Shown here: one piece after another, positions 1 to 9,486 of the stretch
How positions within the stretch are numbered: position 1 is the stretch's first letter
Layout of the letters: each line of letters begins with the position of its first letter
NCBI RefSeq assembly: GCF_017745275.1
Contig: NZ_JAGHZS010000002.1
Coordinates: 359,859 to 423,858 of the forward strand
DNA: 64,000 nt
DNA from: Chitinophaga sp.
Lineage (GTDB): Bacteria; Bacteroidota; Bacteroidia; Chitinophagales; Chitinophagaceae
Reading direction: 5' to 3'
Program-made: the position numbers and the translations under genes
The notes under the pieces: generated by a model
Databases searched by the model: none
What the model was told of the DNA's origin: nothing
Seen by the model: the letters and a program-made list of their open reading frames with translations, nothing else

Positions 1-99
1 GTACGTTGCCCCGTCGCTAAACTCCACAGTTATCGAGTCGATGTCAATCAAAAAAGCATACACGCTAGAGTCGCCACCTAGATTTTGGTAAATTTCCAT
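1..99 (-). CDS. KTSC-like small protein, N-terminal part
   Basis: Thirty-three codons from an ATG at 97-99 run off the left edge of the window on the minus strand. The residues contain the motif LGGDSSVYAF followed by ITVEFSDGATY. This pattern (glycine-aspartate turn, then a strand with V-E-F-x-D-G-x-x-Y) is seen in short KTSC-like proteins of unknown function that are common in Bacteroidota and Proteobacteria. The C-terminal half is outside the window, so length and domain end cannot be checked. The family assignment is by recognition of the motif only; no function can be stated. Confidence 0.6.
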   Translation of the reverse strand, partial: MEIYQNLGGDSSVYAFLIDIDSITVEFSDGATY

Positions 100-396
100 A
101 TTCTGATTTGTTGATGAATAATCAGCAAATAACGATGGAAGGACATTTTGTTTTGTAAAAGGAATCTAAAGAAAATCAGATTAACTAATTAATAACATTT
201 TTTGGGTGTGGATAATCCACGCAAACTATAACTAATGGAGCCGGTTTCAGTGTGCAGAGAAGTTGGTTATGAGAGCAAATCAATCCAATCTGGGATCTAT
301 TGAATGGTCGGAATAAGTGCACCTGTCGGCTTTATACAATTTACTCTTATGCACGCACTATAATTAGCTACATTAACAACCGAAAAAATTGTAATC

Positions 397-771
397 ATGA
401 ATGGTGTCATCAACTGGTTCGAAATCTACGCCTCCAACTTCGCCCGGGCCAAAAAGTTCTACAGCGAAGTTTTCCAATTAACGTTAACCGACATCCCCAT
501 GGATAGCACTCGCCTGCTACCATTCAATACGTTACATTCCCTGAAAATGCCGGCGTAAGCGGTGGCCTGGTGAAAATAGACGAAGCCAAACCCGGCATTG
601 GCGGAACATTAATCTACTTCGCCACAGAAGAAATAAATAAAACATTAAGTAGAGTAGAACCCGCCGGAGGGAAAATCATAAGGCCAAAGCTGGATACCGG
701 CGGTTTGGGATTCATCGCCTTACTAGAAGACACAGAAGGAAATATGATAGGTTACGTTCAAACAAATAAAA
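397..771 (+). pseudogene. VOC-family (glyoxalase-fold) protein, frameshifted
   Basis: An ATG at 397 opens a typical VOC N-terminus (NWFEIYASNFARAKKFYSEV), but that frame ends at TAA 556-558. The rest of the domain continues in another frame: open from 507, it reads IQYVTFPENAGVSGGLVK and then GGTLIYF, AGGKIIRPK and DTEGNMIGYV, which are the conserved C-terminal VOC strands. One indel between about 505 and 525 explains this. The usual family stop after NMIG-x-x-S is also missing, and the second frame runs on through the terminator to 899. VOC proteins bind metals and catalyse isomerase or dioxygenase reactions, but the substrate of this one is unknown. It is either a recent pseudogene or a sequencing error; the downstream half is well preserved, so decay would be recent. 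Confidence 0.75.
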
Positions 772-776
772 AAAAC

Positions 777-806
777 AGCCGTCTCCCGGGAAAAAAGGAA
801 ACGGCT
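777..806 (-). terminator. Intrinsic terminator of uptake locus 1
   Basis: Arms AGCCGTCTCC (777-786) and GGAAACGGCT (797-806) pair with one mismatch. The A-run at 763-775 becomes a U-run on the minus-strand transcript, so this terminates the thioredoxin gene that stops at 817. The 3' part of the VOC reading frame crosses it. Confidence 0.8.
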
Positions 807-816
807 GCTACAAATA

Positions 817-1938
817 CTAATCTAACAGCGATGCCAGTTTCTTCTCCAGCGCTTCTGCACGAAGATTTTTGGCAACAATCTTCCCATCAGGACCGATGAG
901 GAAATTCGCCGGGATCCCTTGCACACCATACATCTTCGCCGCTTCGTTTTTCCAGCCTTTCAAATCGGATACATGATTCCAGGCGAGTTTATCGTCGTGG
1001 ATAGCCTGCATCCAGAACGACTTCCCATTTTCATTGTCCAGGGATACACCTAGTATCGTGAAGTTTTTGTCTTTGAATTTATGATAAGCATTCACCACGT
1101 TAGGATTTTCCGCGCGGCATGGTCCACACCAGCTGGCCCAGAAGTCAACCAGTACATATTTGCCGCGGAAATCTTTCAGTGATACCGGATTGCCGATAGT
1201 ATCGTTCTGCGTGAATTCCGGCGCTAAAACACCGATAGCAGTTTTGCGTTGTGTTTCCAGTTGATGGGCGAATTGCGCACCGGCTTTGCTTTCACGAATG
1301 GCTGGCGACAGCAATTGAAACACCGGATCTACTATTGAAGGGTCCGGATCGTAACCGGCCCATTCAGTAAGTGCATCGAGGCTCACAGATGTGTTAGAAT
1401 GCCCTTTGATAAAGGCGATCAGCACTTTCTGCTGCGCGGCGGAAATGGCTTTGTTTTCAGCCTGGTACCGTTGTTTGAAAGCTTCTTCCTGTCTTTCTGC
1501 TACGGGAGTGCCATAGTACTTTTTACTCATTGCATCGGAACGTTTGTTAACGTCAGCGGAAGCAGTTTTGTACTGTTGGTATACCGTATTGGCAGTGCCG
1601 CCTTTTACGGAAGCATTCATGATGGAGTCAGCGCTTTGGATACGGATATTGCCTTTCTCCAGGTAAAACACCAGGCGGTTGGCGGTGTAAGACGAGGCCA
1701 GGGTATTGCCGGTGAAAAGGAATGCCCTGGATGCAATATCTGTTTTACCAGTGAAAGTAAAGCTGCCGTTATTGATGGCTGCAGAGTCAATGATCCTGCC
1801 TTTGCTGTTGCTGCTGTACAGGTAGGCTTTCTCGTACTTGTTGTCTTTGCCTACGCTGCCGTTGATGGTGTATGGCGCTTCCTGTGCGAAGGCGAATACA
1901 GGCAGCAGGCAGGCGATGGTGAATGTAATTGTTCTCAT
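817..1938 (-). CDS. TlpA-like thiol-disulfide oxidoreductase with DUF4369-type N-terminus
   Basis: The 373-residue protein begins with a signal peptide ending in FAFAQ. An N-terminal beta-rich DUF4369-like domain (about residues 22-115) precedes a helical linker and a C-terminal AhpC/TSA-type thioredoxin domain (about 235-373). The active site WASWCGPC and the cis-proline segment GIPANFLIGPDG are intact. Proteins of this type are periplasmic disulfide reductases or isomerases, and are often encoded beside SusC/SusD systems in Bacteroidota. Here it is the last gene of the minus-strand sigma-FecR-SusC-SusD locus, 34 bases after the lipoprotein gene, and is followed by a terminator. The role in substrate handling or in folding of locus proteins is inference. 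Confidence 0.9.
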   Translation of the reverse strand: MRTITFTIACLLPVFAFAQEAPYTINGSVGKDNKYEKAYLYSSNSKGRIIDSAAINNGSFTFTGKTDIASRAFLFTGNTLASSYTANRLVFYLEKGNIRIQSADSIMNASVKGGTANTVYQQYKTASADVNKRSDAMSKKYYGTPVAERQEEAFKQRYQAENKAISAAQQKVLIAFIKGHSNTSVSLDALTEWAGYDPDPSIVDPVFQLLSPAIRESKAGAQFAHQLETQRKTAIGVLAPEFTQNDTIGNPVSLKDFRGKYVLVDFWASWCGPCRAENPNVVNAYHKFKDKNFTILGVSLDNENGKSFWMQAIHDDKLAWNHVSDLKGWKNEAAKMYGVQGIPANFLIGPDGKIVAKNLRAEALEKKLASLLD

Positions 1939-1972
1939 GTCGTCTTTGATTTATCTGATGTTGTTGTTATTG

Positions 1973-2911
1973 TTATGGATGATCTAATCGATCGCGGTAA
2001 CGGTTGCCACTTGCCTGGATATCCCAGTCGTAGGTCTTGAGAAAACGGGTGATGACCTCGTATTTGCGGGTGCGGGCGGCGCTGTTGTCGAGATATTGAG
2101 CTTTGATATTAGCGTATGATTCGGTAGTGAGCACTTTTATCCATTCGGCAAAGTCGTTCTCGAAGGAAAGTGTGCCAAGTGAGGTAATAAAACCACCGTT
2201 GAGCGCCATTTGATCAAATGCTTTATCACGGGCTTCGAGATCGTGGTCTTTCTCATATTGCTGGAATACTTTGTCCCTGGCTTCGCCGCCATCATAGGCT
2301 TTGCCGGCCAGTACGAATTCGGTGATGGGTGCTTCAAACCGGAGTGCAGCCAGTGTACCAAGACTGCTCCAGATTTGCCGGGCGAGCACCGAATCCCGAT
2401 AGTAGTGGTTCGCAGGATCAGTAACAGGCAATGTGCCATACAGTTTATTGGGCCACGTGATGATCATCCGGCTGCGGCCGAGTACTTTAAGATCTTCCAT
2501 CCAAAAGCTGCCGCCATAAGTTTTTACAAAGAAGAATTCGAGCGGGAAAAACTTTTTGGCGAATTTCCCGGATACATTGGAAAGCAATGCCTGTGAATAG
2601 GTGGTAACTGCGGCGCGCTGGTCTGTATCAATTTTGGTGGCTCCCCAACGATTAAAAGGATCTGTTGCCAGTACTCCGTTGGTCACTTCTTTCCAATCCT
2701 TAAAGTCCATGCGTACCCACACGCCGTACTGGTTGTACATATCCTTTATTTCAGCAGGACTGTCATCAGGTGGTGTAAATTGTTTTGCGATGCCCAGGTC
2801 AGGAGTAAATCCAGGTTGTGCTTCTTTGGAACATCCCATACAGCAGGCGGCCAAAGCAAGCAGGGAAACATATATTGGTTTCATGTGTGCTTTTGTTTTG
2901 ATTGTTATCAT
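1973..2911 (-). CDS. Mx1-type peptidase-like lipoprotein, catalytic motif missing
   Basis: The gene overlaps the SusD stop as ATGA; an inner ATG at 2884 gives a cleaner lipoprotein signal (MKPIYVS... with lipobox ACCMGC). The layout (lipoprotein after SusD, about 300 residues, C-terminal GGFITSLGTLSFENDFAEW resembling the GFV...EDFAE segment) matches the substrate-import-associated zinc metallohydrolase lipoproteins that accompany SusC/SusD pairs. However, no HExxH motif is present: at the expected place the sequence reads IWSSLGTLAALRFEAP. If the family call is right, this member cannot bind zinc in the usual way and may serve as a surface substrate-binding subunit. The family call rests on remembered motif order, so confidence is moderate. 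Confidence 0.65.
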   Translation of the reverse strand: MITIKTKAHMKPIYVSLLALAACCMGCSKEAQPGFTPDLGIAKQFTPPDDSPAEIKDMYNQYGVWVRMDFKDWKEVTNGVLATDPFNRWGATKIDTDQRAAVTTYSQALLSNVSGKFAKKFFPLEFFFVKTYGGSFWMEDLKVLGRSRMIITWPNKLYGTLPVTDPANHYYRDSVLARQIWSSLGTLAALRFEAPITEFVLAGKAYDGGEARDKVFQQYEKDHDLEARDKAFDQMALNGGFITSLGTLSFENDFAEWIKVLTTESYANIKAQYLDNSAARTRKYEVITRFLKTYDWDIQASGNRYRDRLDHP

Positions 2912-4359
2912 GGGTTTGTTGGCATATTCGGACTGTTGATGATTTCAGACAGTGGAATCTGCAGGAGGTAACGAGTATCGTTATTTTTTAAGTCGTATAC
3001 CTGTCCGTTTTTGTAGACATGCGTGAGGGCTGGTTTACCGTTCCGCCTCAGGTCCATCCAGCGTAAGCCTCCGTCGAAAGCTGTTTCCAGGCGACGTTCT
3101 TCCAGTACCCGATTCAGCGCAGTTTCATCTGTAAAGTCGGCTGTTTTCAAGGGAACAAATTCACCTCTTTTGATACGGCGTAGCAGTAAGGCGTTGATGT
3201 CTGTAATGGCTTTATCTTTCTGTTTTAACCGGGCATAGGCTTCTGCGCGTATAGTATATATTTCACCCACTTTTATACCGATATAATAACAGGGGTTTTC
3301 CTGTTTGGCATACATGTTATAGAGGGTGGGACCGTTTTGTTTTCCTTCCTGGGAATTAGGGTCGTAGAAAGTGCCAAAAATATAACGGCGATAGTCGCTG
3401 CCACCGGTGGTACGGTTACATAATGCAAATAGTTCCGGAGAAGGCCTGAACAGGTAGTTGAGATGATAGTAAATGTTGTTGTTGGCAGTACCGCCGGTGA
3501 AAAACAATATTTCGTTTTTGTAATCACCGCCATCTACAAAACCAACGTTACCGGAGAAGGCATATTTGTCGGTTTTTTCATCGATACGTGCCTGCATGTT
3601 GTTCATATCAGACAGTGGTTTGTTGACCATTACATCTGTGGCAGCAGCAATGGCTTTGTCGTAGTCACCCATGAATAGATACACACGGGCCTGCAAGGCG
3701 CGTACAGCGCTGGCATCGAAGCGGAATTTGCTACGGGATTTTTTTCCGTTCAGGAAGGATGATGCCTGGTCGAGGTCAGCTACGATCTGCGCATATACTT
3801 TTTCCAGTGGTTCCCGTACGTTGTTCTGTGTATTTTGATGAACATCTTTTGCAGTCAGCGGCATTGGAACACCATTGGCTTTCAGCGTAGCGGCGCTGTA
3901 GGGTTCTGCATAGTAATTCACCAGGTAGAAATAACACCAGGCGCGCAGGGCGTAGGCTTCTCCCTTTACAGTTTCAAACACTTCTTTTTCGCTGCTGGCT
4001 GGTTGCCGGTCGTTAAAATTATCCAACACGGTATTCGCATAATAGATGGAGCTATAGAGCTGACCCCAATAAGGATCTGTTTCTACGCCGTCTGACTGCT
4101 TGGTGGGATTCCAGGTAAACCAGAGGTCCAGGTCTTTCTGTACGCTGGCAGCAATGTTCAGGTTGGCGTAGATGTTGTCGGTCATCAACTCCGTCTTCAT
4201 AAAATAATCTACGCGTGGATATCCGCCCAGTAATACCGATTCGTAATCAGCAACGCTTACCGGCATCATCCTGTTGACGGGCTTTATGTCCAGCATCTTG
4301 TTGCAGCTGGTAAAAACCAGTGAAAACAATAGCAGAGGTGTCAGGTATTTAAATTTCAT
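2908..4359 (-). CDS. SusD/RagB-family nutrient-binding lipoprotein
   Basis: 483 residues with a lipoprotein signal (lipobox FTSC, cysteine at residue 19) followed by N-K-M-L-D-I-K-P, a typical SusD start. The TPR-like segments AYALRAWCYFYLVNYY and ALQARVYLFMGDYDKA and the C-terminal RRLETAFDGGLRWMDLRRNG are the standard SusD landmarks. SusD proteins cap the SusC channel on the cell surface and capture oligomeric substrate. The gene lies 12 bases downstream of the SusC gene and overlaps the next lipoprotein gene, so all are co-transcribed. The substrate is not evident: no glycoside hydrolase is linked, and the peptidase-like lipoprotein hints at peptide or protein. Confidence 0.95.
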   Translation of the reverse strand: MKFKYLTPLLLFSLVFTSCNKMLDIKPVNRMMPVSVADYESVLLGGYPRVDYFMKTELMTDNIYANLNIAASVQKDLDLWFTWNPTKQSDGVETDPYWGQLYSSIYYANTVLDNFNDRQPASSEKEVFETVKGEAYALRAWCYFYLVNYYAEPYSAATLKANGVPMPLTAKDVHQNTQNNVREPLEKVYAQIVADLDQASSFLNGKKSRSKFRFDASAVRALQARVYLFMGDYDKAIAAATDVMVNKPLSDMNNMQARIDEKTDKYAFSGNVGFVDGGDYKNEILFFTGGTANNNIYYHLNYLFRPSPELFALCNRTTGGSDYRRYIFGTFYDPNSQEGKQNGPTLYNMYAKQENPCYYIGIKVGEIYTIRAEAYARLKQKDKAITDINALLLRRIKRGEFVPLKTADFTDETALNRVLEERRLETAFDGGLRWMDLRRNGKPALTHVYKNGQVYDLKNNDTRYLLQIPLSEIINSPNMPTNP

Positions 4360-4371
4360 GATAGCACTGTT

Positions 4372-7300
4372 TTAAAACTGTAAGGAAAAGGAGAAAGAAT
4401 AGGAGCGTGGCAATGGCAGGTAGGTATTGCCAAAAGACACATTCGCTGAGTTGGTAGCGCTGTACCTCATCAAGGAACCCGTGGCTTCGGGATCCTGACC
4501 TTTTAGTGCGCTATTCTTCCACACATGCAGGTTGTTGCCCTGTAACATGAATCGCATGTTTTGTATACCAGCTTTACGTAAGCGTGGATTATACAGGTCG
4601 TAGCTAAGTGAAAGATTTTGCAGGCGAACAAAATCTCCTTTTACCGTTCTCAGATCGCTGTTATTATACATGCTGGCATTGTAAGGAGAGGAGTCTGTCA
4701 GGCCGGGAATATTGCTTTCTGATTCGAGCCTGGGGATATTTGTTTTAGTCTCGTCGCCAGGCTGTTGCCAGCGATCATTCCATTCTGCAGAAAGATTTTG
4801 GGTAGGTTCCGGATACGAGAACATAATGTTGCTGGTAAGGTTTCGCAGGCGGATGACGTTACCGAAGCTACCGATGAATAAGGCAGACAGCGTGAATTTT
4901 TTGTAAGTGAAAGTATTGGTGAAACCTCCCTGTACAACAGGCATGGTGGTGCCGGAGTATACCAGGCCTGCGATATTGCGCATACCATTGGATACGGTTT
5001 CACCCGGCTTGGCGGTGTAAAAAGTAGCGCGTCCATCTTTATTCAAACCGGCATATTGGTAAGACCATAAACCGTTGATCGGCTTGCCTACTACGGCGGA
5101 AGCGGCAAAGTCGGAACGTTGTGCATTCGTCATACCGTCAACAGTAGGGAGGGAGTATACATTCAAGACTTCGTTTTTGTTGTAACCAACATTGATGTTG
5201 GTAGACCAACGAAAATTTTTTGTGTCGATGTTGATGGTGCTGATAGATCCTTCCAGTCCCTTGTTTCTCATGGATGCCCAGTTTACCTGCAGGGTGCTGA
5301 AACCAGAAACCTGTGATACGCGTTTGCTGCCGAGGAGGTCTACCCCTTTTTTATTATACCATTCAAAGGTGGCCATCACACGGCGTTTCCATAGTCCTAT
5401 TTCCAATGCAAGGTTGGTGGTATAGTTTTTTTCCCATTTCAGGTTAGGATTCTTGGGTGCGTTGATGACGAGGTAGTTGTCGGTATTGGCCAGATCGGGT
5501 CTGCCGATGGAGGCTACCAGGTCAGAATATGCCTGGGATGCTACGTTACCCTGGCTGCCATAGGAAGCACGAAGAGTGAGGTAACTTAACCAATCTTTGT
5601 TGGCGAAGAAGTTTTCTTCTTTCACCTGGTAGTTGGCACCTACTGCCCATAGTGGCTGGAACAACTGGTTGGTACGAAGACCGAAGCGGTTGGAGCCATC
5701 GGTGCGGGCGTTGAAACTAACGGTGTAACGGTTTTTGTAGGTGTAGCCGGTGGTACCGAAGTAGGAAACAGCAGCTGTTTGGTTCAGGTTCTCCGACCAG
5801 TAAGGATTACCGCGTTGTTGCAGGATGCCTAACTGCAACATTTGCTGCCGGCCACGATCGTGAACATAGCCGTATATTTCAGTGGTTTCATCTTCGTATT
5901 TTGAGGTACGTATTTCCTGGCCAGCCATTACATCAAAACGATGGTTGGCATTCAGCACCGGCATAAAGGACACCTGGTTACGGAAGGTGAGGGATTTGTT
6001 GTTATTGTTCCGGCCTTTGCGGTAGCCACCATCTTTCCATAGCTGTACAGCTTTATAGTCAACAACGCTGATGTAGTCCCGTTGCCTGGTTCTTACAAAA
6101 TAGCTGTTTTCTGTAGCAATGTCTTCATCAGTGGTGTTCTGGTTGGCGAAGGAGAAGAGGCTGCTGAATATTAGTGAATTGATCGGTTTCCATTCCAGGT
6201 CCACGGTACCGCGGATGCCAAAGTTTTGTGAGTTCCGCCAGCCGTAGTTGCGGTTTTCCAGGAAGTTGTATTTGATACCGGTGTAATAGAGGTAATTATA
6301 TTGACCATTGGGATCGTAGGCATTTTGAGCCCTGGTGGTGTATATCGACCATTCAAAAGGATTTTCGCGGGAATCTGTTGCAAAAAAACTGCCGTTGTCG
6401 CGGCGGGTCACATCCAGCATACCGCCTACACGTAAGGTAGGATGTAGTTTGGTATAAACTTTTAGTGAGCCGGTATAGGTTTTCATCCCTGTTTGCAACG
6501 CTGTGGCTTGTTCATCCATGTAGCTGCCGGAGAGATAAAACGTTGTTTTGTCGTTGCCGCCGGAGATATTCAGGTTTTGACGATGCGTAAGGGAGTTGCG
6601 GAAAAGGTATTGGAACCAGTCGGTATTTACCTGTTCCAGCTGGTTGACTTTTTGTTCAAACTCAGACCAGGTGATTTTATGATCGTGTACATCTATCAGC
6701 GCCCGTTCAAAGTCGGTAGCAGTACCATAGTCTCCTGCACGGGGAGAGGTAGCTGTCAGTACACCACGTTTGACCATCTCCAGGTTTACACCAATTCTTT
6801 CTTTAGAGTTCATCATATAGGCGTCCTCTATGCGTGGGCGCATATCTACTGTGGCAAAGCTGCTGAAGTTAATACGGGTTTTACCGGAGGTACCTTTTTT
6901 AGAGGTTAATACAATGACGCCGTTGGCTGCTTTAGTACCATAAATGGCGGTAGCTGCTGCATCTTTCAATACGTTGATGGACTCAATATCTTCTACATTG
7001 ACACCACCAATACCGGAAGCGATGAGGTTACGGTTGGTCATGATATCATCTACTGATGCGCTGATAGGATCGTCGAGGATGATACCATCTACCACCCACA
7101 GCGGTTGTGTATTGCCGCTCAGGGTAGATGTACCGCGGATACGGATCTGTGGCACGGCGCCAGGTGCGCCGGAGGTACTTACTACTACCATACCGGGTAC
7201 CTGTCCTTGTAACAGCTTGTCGATGTTAGGCTGGTTAATAGTTTTCAGGTTTTCAGTTTTAAGAGAAGTGATAGAAGAAGTGAGGGTACGGCGTTCTATT

Positions 7301-8019
7301 TTCTGATAGCCGGTTACCACTACTTCGCTCATGTTTTTGTCTTCCTGTTTGAGTACCACATTGATGGTGGACCTGCCATTGATGATTTCTTCATGATTAC
7401 TGTAACCAATAAACGAAAAGGTCAGTATGGCGGCATTGTCGGGAGCCTGTAGGGCCCATACTCCCCGTTCGTTGGTGATAGCGCCATTGGAAGTACCTTT
7501 TACTTTTACGGTTACCCCGATCAGCGGTACACCTTTGGTGTCCGTTACTGTACCGCTGAGATACTGTATTGCCGGTGAAGCTGCAGCAGTTAACTCTCTT
7601 GGTTTAATCAGGATCGTATTATTTTCCTCTATGCTATAGGTAATTGGCTGGTTGCCGGTGATACGGTCCAGTGCTTCTTTCAGCGGTACATCAGTTAATT
7701 GTGCGGAAACGGCATGCGTGTTCTTCAGCGTTTCGTTGCTGTACAGAAACAGGTAACCGGTTTGTTGACGGATGCTGCTAAATAGTTGTTGTATGGAAGC
7801 ATTCCGCTCTGTTAGCGTTACTTTCTGGGAATATACCCGGGCGCTTACCTGCAGGCAAAGCGCTAGCAACAACATTCCTGTAAGTTTCATGGTGATGATT
7901 ACTTTTTTTAGTCGCTTCCGGACAGACGAGCTGGTGGTGGGATCTGCCGGAATTTTGGTTGATGATATTGGTATACAATAGGGAAATAACTCCCCTTTGG
8001 AGAATAAACTTTCTCTCAT
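4372..8019 (-). CDS. SusC/RagA TonB-dependent receptor with STN signalling domain
   Basis: 1215 residues. After a long N-terminal leader with hydrophobic core MKLTGMLLLALCLQVSA comes an STN (secretin/TonB short) domain (about 55-130), a CarboxypepD-regulatory-like beta-sandwich (about 153-235), the TonB-box/plug region (SEVVVTGYQ, then VPGMVVVSTSGAPGA, IRIRGTSTL, PLWVVDGIILDD, LKDAAATAIYGTKAANGVI), and a long 22-strand barrel ending SFSFSLQF. SusC proteins import substrate across the outer membrane powered by TonB. The STN domain is the element that contacts the FecR anti-sigma factor, and FecR and sigma genes lie directly upstream, so trans-envelope induction is expected. The start at 8019 keeps a basic leader common in Chitinophaga SusC proteins; ATG 7890 is an alternative. 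Confidence 0.95.
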   Translation of the reverse strand: MRESLFSKGELFPYCIPISSTKIPADPTTSSSVRKRLKKVIITMKLTGMLLLALCLQVSARVYSQKVTLTERNASIQQLFSSIRQQTGYLFLYSNETLKNTHAVSAQLTDVPLKEALDRITGNQPITYSIEENNTILIKPRELTAAASPAIQYLSGTVTDTKGVPLIGVTVKVKGTSNGAITNERGVWALQAPDNAAILTFSFIGYSNHEEIINGRSTINVVLKQEDKNMSEVVVTGYQKIERRTLTSSITSLKTENLKTINQPNIDKLLQGQVPGMVVVSTSGAPGAVPQIRIRGTSTLSGNTQPLWVVDGIILDDPISASVDDIMTNRNLIASGIGGVNVEDIESINVLKDAAATAIYGTKAANGVIVLTSKKGTSGKTRINFSSFATVDMRPRIEDAYMMNSKERIGVNLEMVKRGVLTATSPRAGDYGTATDFERALIDVHDHKITWSEFEQKVNQLEQVNTDWFQYLFRNSLTHRQNLNISGGNDKTTFYLSGSYMDEQATALQTGMKTYTGSLKVYTKLHPTLRVGGMLDVTRRDNGSFFATDSRENPFEWSIYTTRAQNAYDPNGQYNYLYYTGIKYNFLENRNYGWRNSQNFGIRGTVDLEWKPINSLIFSSLFSFANQNTTDEDIATENSYFVRTRQRDYISVVDYKAVQLWKDGGYRKGRNNNNKSLTFRNQVSFMPVLNANHRFDVMAGQEIRTSKYEDETTEIYGYVHDRGRQQMLQLGILQQRGNPYWSENLNQTAAVSYFGTTGYTYKNRYTVSFNARTDGSNRFGLRTNQLFQPLWAVGANYQVKEENFFANKDWLSYLTLRASYGSQGNVASQAYSDLVASIGRPDLANTDNYLVINAPKNPNLKWEKNYTTNLALEIGLWKRRVMATFEWYNKKGVDLLGSKRVSQVSGFSTLQVNWASMRNKGLEGSISTINIDTKNFRWSTNINVGYNKNEVLNVYSLPTVDGMTNAQRSDFAASAVVGKPINGLWSYQYAGLNKDGRATFYTAKPGETVSNGMRNIAGLVYSGTTMPVVQGGFTNTFTYKKFTLSALFIGSFGNVIRLRNLTSNIMFSYPEPTQNLSAEWNDRWQQPGDETKTNIPRLESESNIPGLTDSSPYNASMYNNSDLRTVKGDFVRLQNLSLSYDLYNPRLRKAGIQNMRFMLQGNNLHVWKNSALKGQDPEATGSLMRYSATNSANVSFGNTYLPLPRSYSFSFSLQF

Positions 8020-8221
8020 ATCTTCGTGTCGTTTGGATTTTACGATGATGGTTTGTAAAAATCATGATCCTGCCTGGCTATGGAATACGAGCCTGCGTCA
8101 GGCATGGAAGATCCTGCATGTACCGGGAACGCGCCAACGTTTCCGGTTTTTTAATGGTGGTTGTTTTTAATTCGCGGTTTGTATTAATTAAATATCACGG
8201 TATGGCCCTCCCTGCCATTTT

Positions 8222-9391
8222 TTATTCCAGTATGATGATCATATCTTTTGCGGGATGTCCCTGTCCTGCTCTGACAAGCCTGAAACGGGCCTTGCCGGTT
8301 TGTTCTAGCATACGTATCACCTTGGACAACGGTTCGTTTCTGGCTATTTGCCCGGTGTAGTGTATATCAGGCTTCGCCTCATATTTGATGGCTACATCAT
8401 ACCAGCGTTCCAGGCAACGCATTACGGTTTCGAGATCGGCATTGTCGAACAGGAATAACCCATCTTTCCAGGCAATTACATCGGGGGCGATGGCATGCGC
8501 TGCGGTGAGCTGCTGATTCCCGCTGTGTGCCGCGATGGCCTGTTGTCCTGGTTCCAGTACAATACCTGCGGCTTTTCCGGGCGTGTTCACTTTCACCCTA
8601 CCGCTAACAAGTGTGGTAACTGTATACGCTTCATTCGTATAGGCATTAATGTTGAAACTGGTGCCCAATACCTGGATTTCCTGCGCGGTTGTTTTTACTT
8701 TAAACGGCTGCGTGGTGTTGGCAGCCACTTCAAAATAGGCTTCTCCCTGTAATTCTACGGTCCTGCTGGCGCCATTAAAGGCGGTAGGATAGCGCAGGGA
8801 AGAAGCGGTATTCAACCATACGGCGGTGCCATCGGGCAGGATAACCCGGAACTGTCCGCCGCGCGGGGTGGTCAGCGTATTATAGCTATCGTTGGTACCG
8901 GTCGACTGCACGATGTATTGCAGTTGTCCCCCGGATTGACGAATAGCCGTTTGCTGCTGACTAATCACCTGGTGTCCGCTACTGTCAAGGGCAATGGTGC
9001 TGCCGTCCGCAAGGGTCAGCACGGCTTTGTTAGTGCCGGGTGCCTTGTCAGCCAGTGGCGTCATTACTTCATGGCGTGGCCGGGTCACCAGGTAAACGCT
9101 GCTGCCCAGCAGTAAAAGCGCTGCGGCAGCGGCCCACCAGTTGCGCCGCAGGTAACGGACCACGGGTGAAGTAGCCTGTTTACCGGTAATATGTTGCAAA
9201 GAAGCCTGTATGGCTTGCTCAGACATGGTAGCTGTTCCGCTGGTGGTACGGAGCAGCTGATCTATTCCTGTTTTTAAGGCGGTTTCGTGTTCCGGTTGCT
9301 GTACCAGTGTGGCAAATTCCCGGAGCTCTTCGGGCGTAGCCTGACCAGCAGCATACCTGTTAAATAAATATTCCAGTCGATTTTGGTTCAT
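8222..9391 (-). CDS. FecR-family anti-sigma factor
   Basis: About 389 residues from ATG 9391 (MNQNRLEYLFNRY), preferred over the upstream ATG at 9418. Residues 1-80 form the cytoplasmic sigma-binding part (FNRYAAGQATPEELREF); one membrane segment (WWAAAAALLLLGSSVYLV) follows; then the periplasmic FecR domain with TPRGGQFRVILPDGTAVWLNTASSL and GEAYFEVA, and a C-terminal DUF4974-type domain (DLETVMRCLERWYDV). It holds the ECF sigma factor inactive until the STN domain of the receptor signals substrate. It sits between the sigma gene and the SusC gene on the same strand. Confidence 0.95.
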   Translation of the reverse strand: MNQNRLEYLFNRYAAGQATPEELREFATLVQQPEHETALKTGIDQLLRTTSGTATMSEQAIQASLQHITGKQATSPVVRYLRRNWWAAAAALLLLGSSVYLVTRPRHEVMTPLADKAPGTNKAVLTLADGSTIALDSSGHQVISQQQTAIRQSGGQLQYIVQSTGTNDSYNTLTTPRGGQFRVILPDGTAVWLNTASSLRYPTAFNGASRTVELQGEAYFEVAANTTQPFKVKTTAQEIQVLGTSFNINAYTNEAYTVTTLVSGRVKVNTPGKAAGIVLEPGQQAIAAHSGNQQLTAAHAIAPDVIAWKDGLFLFDNADLETVMRCLERWYDVAIKYEAKPDIHYTGQIARNEPLSKVIRMLEQTGKARFRLVRAGQGHPAKDMIIILE

Positions 9392-9486
9392 ATAAGCTGT
9401 AAAGAGTCGTAATAGCAAGTGATACGTTCTCTTATCATAAAGATCCAGGTGGGAGAACGGGTGGGGGGATCTCTAAAAAATATTTT

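Noticed and set aside
300..506. 68-residue plus-strand frame near the VOC gene
   Set aside because: Cysteine- and arginine-rich shadow of the VOC reading frame that starts at ATG 397.
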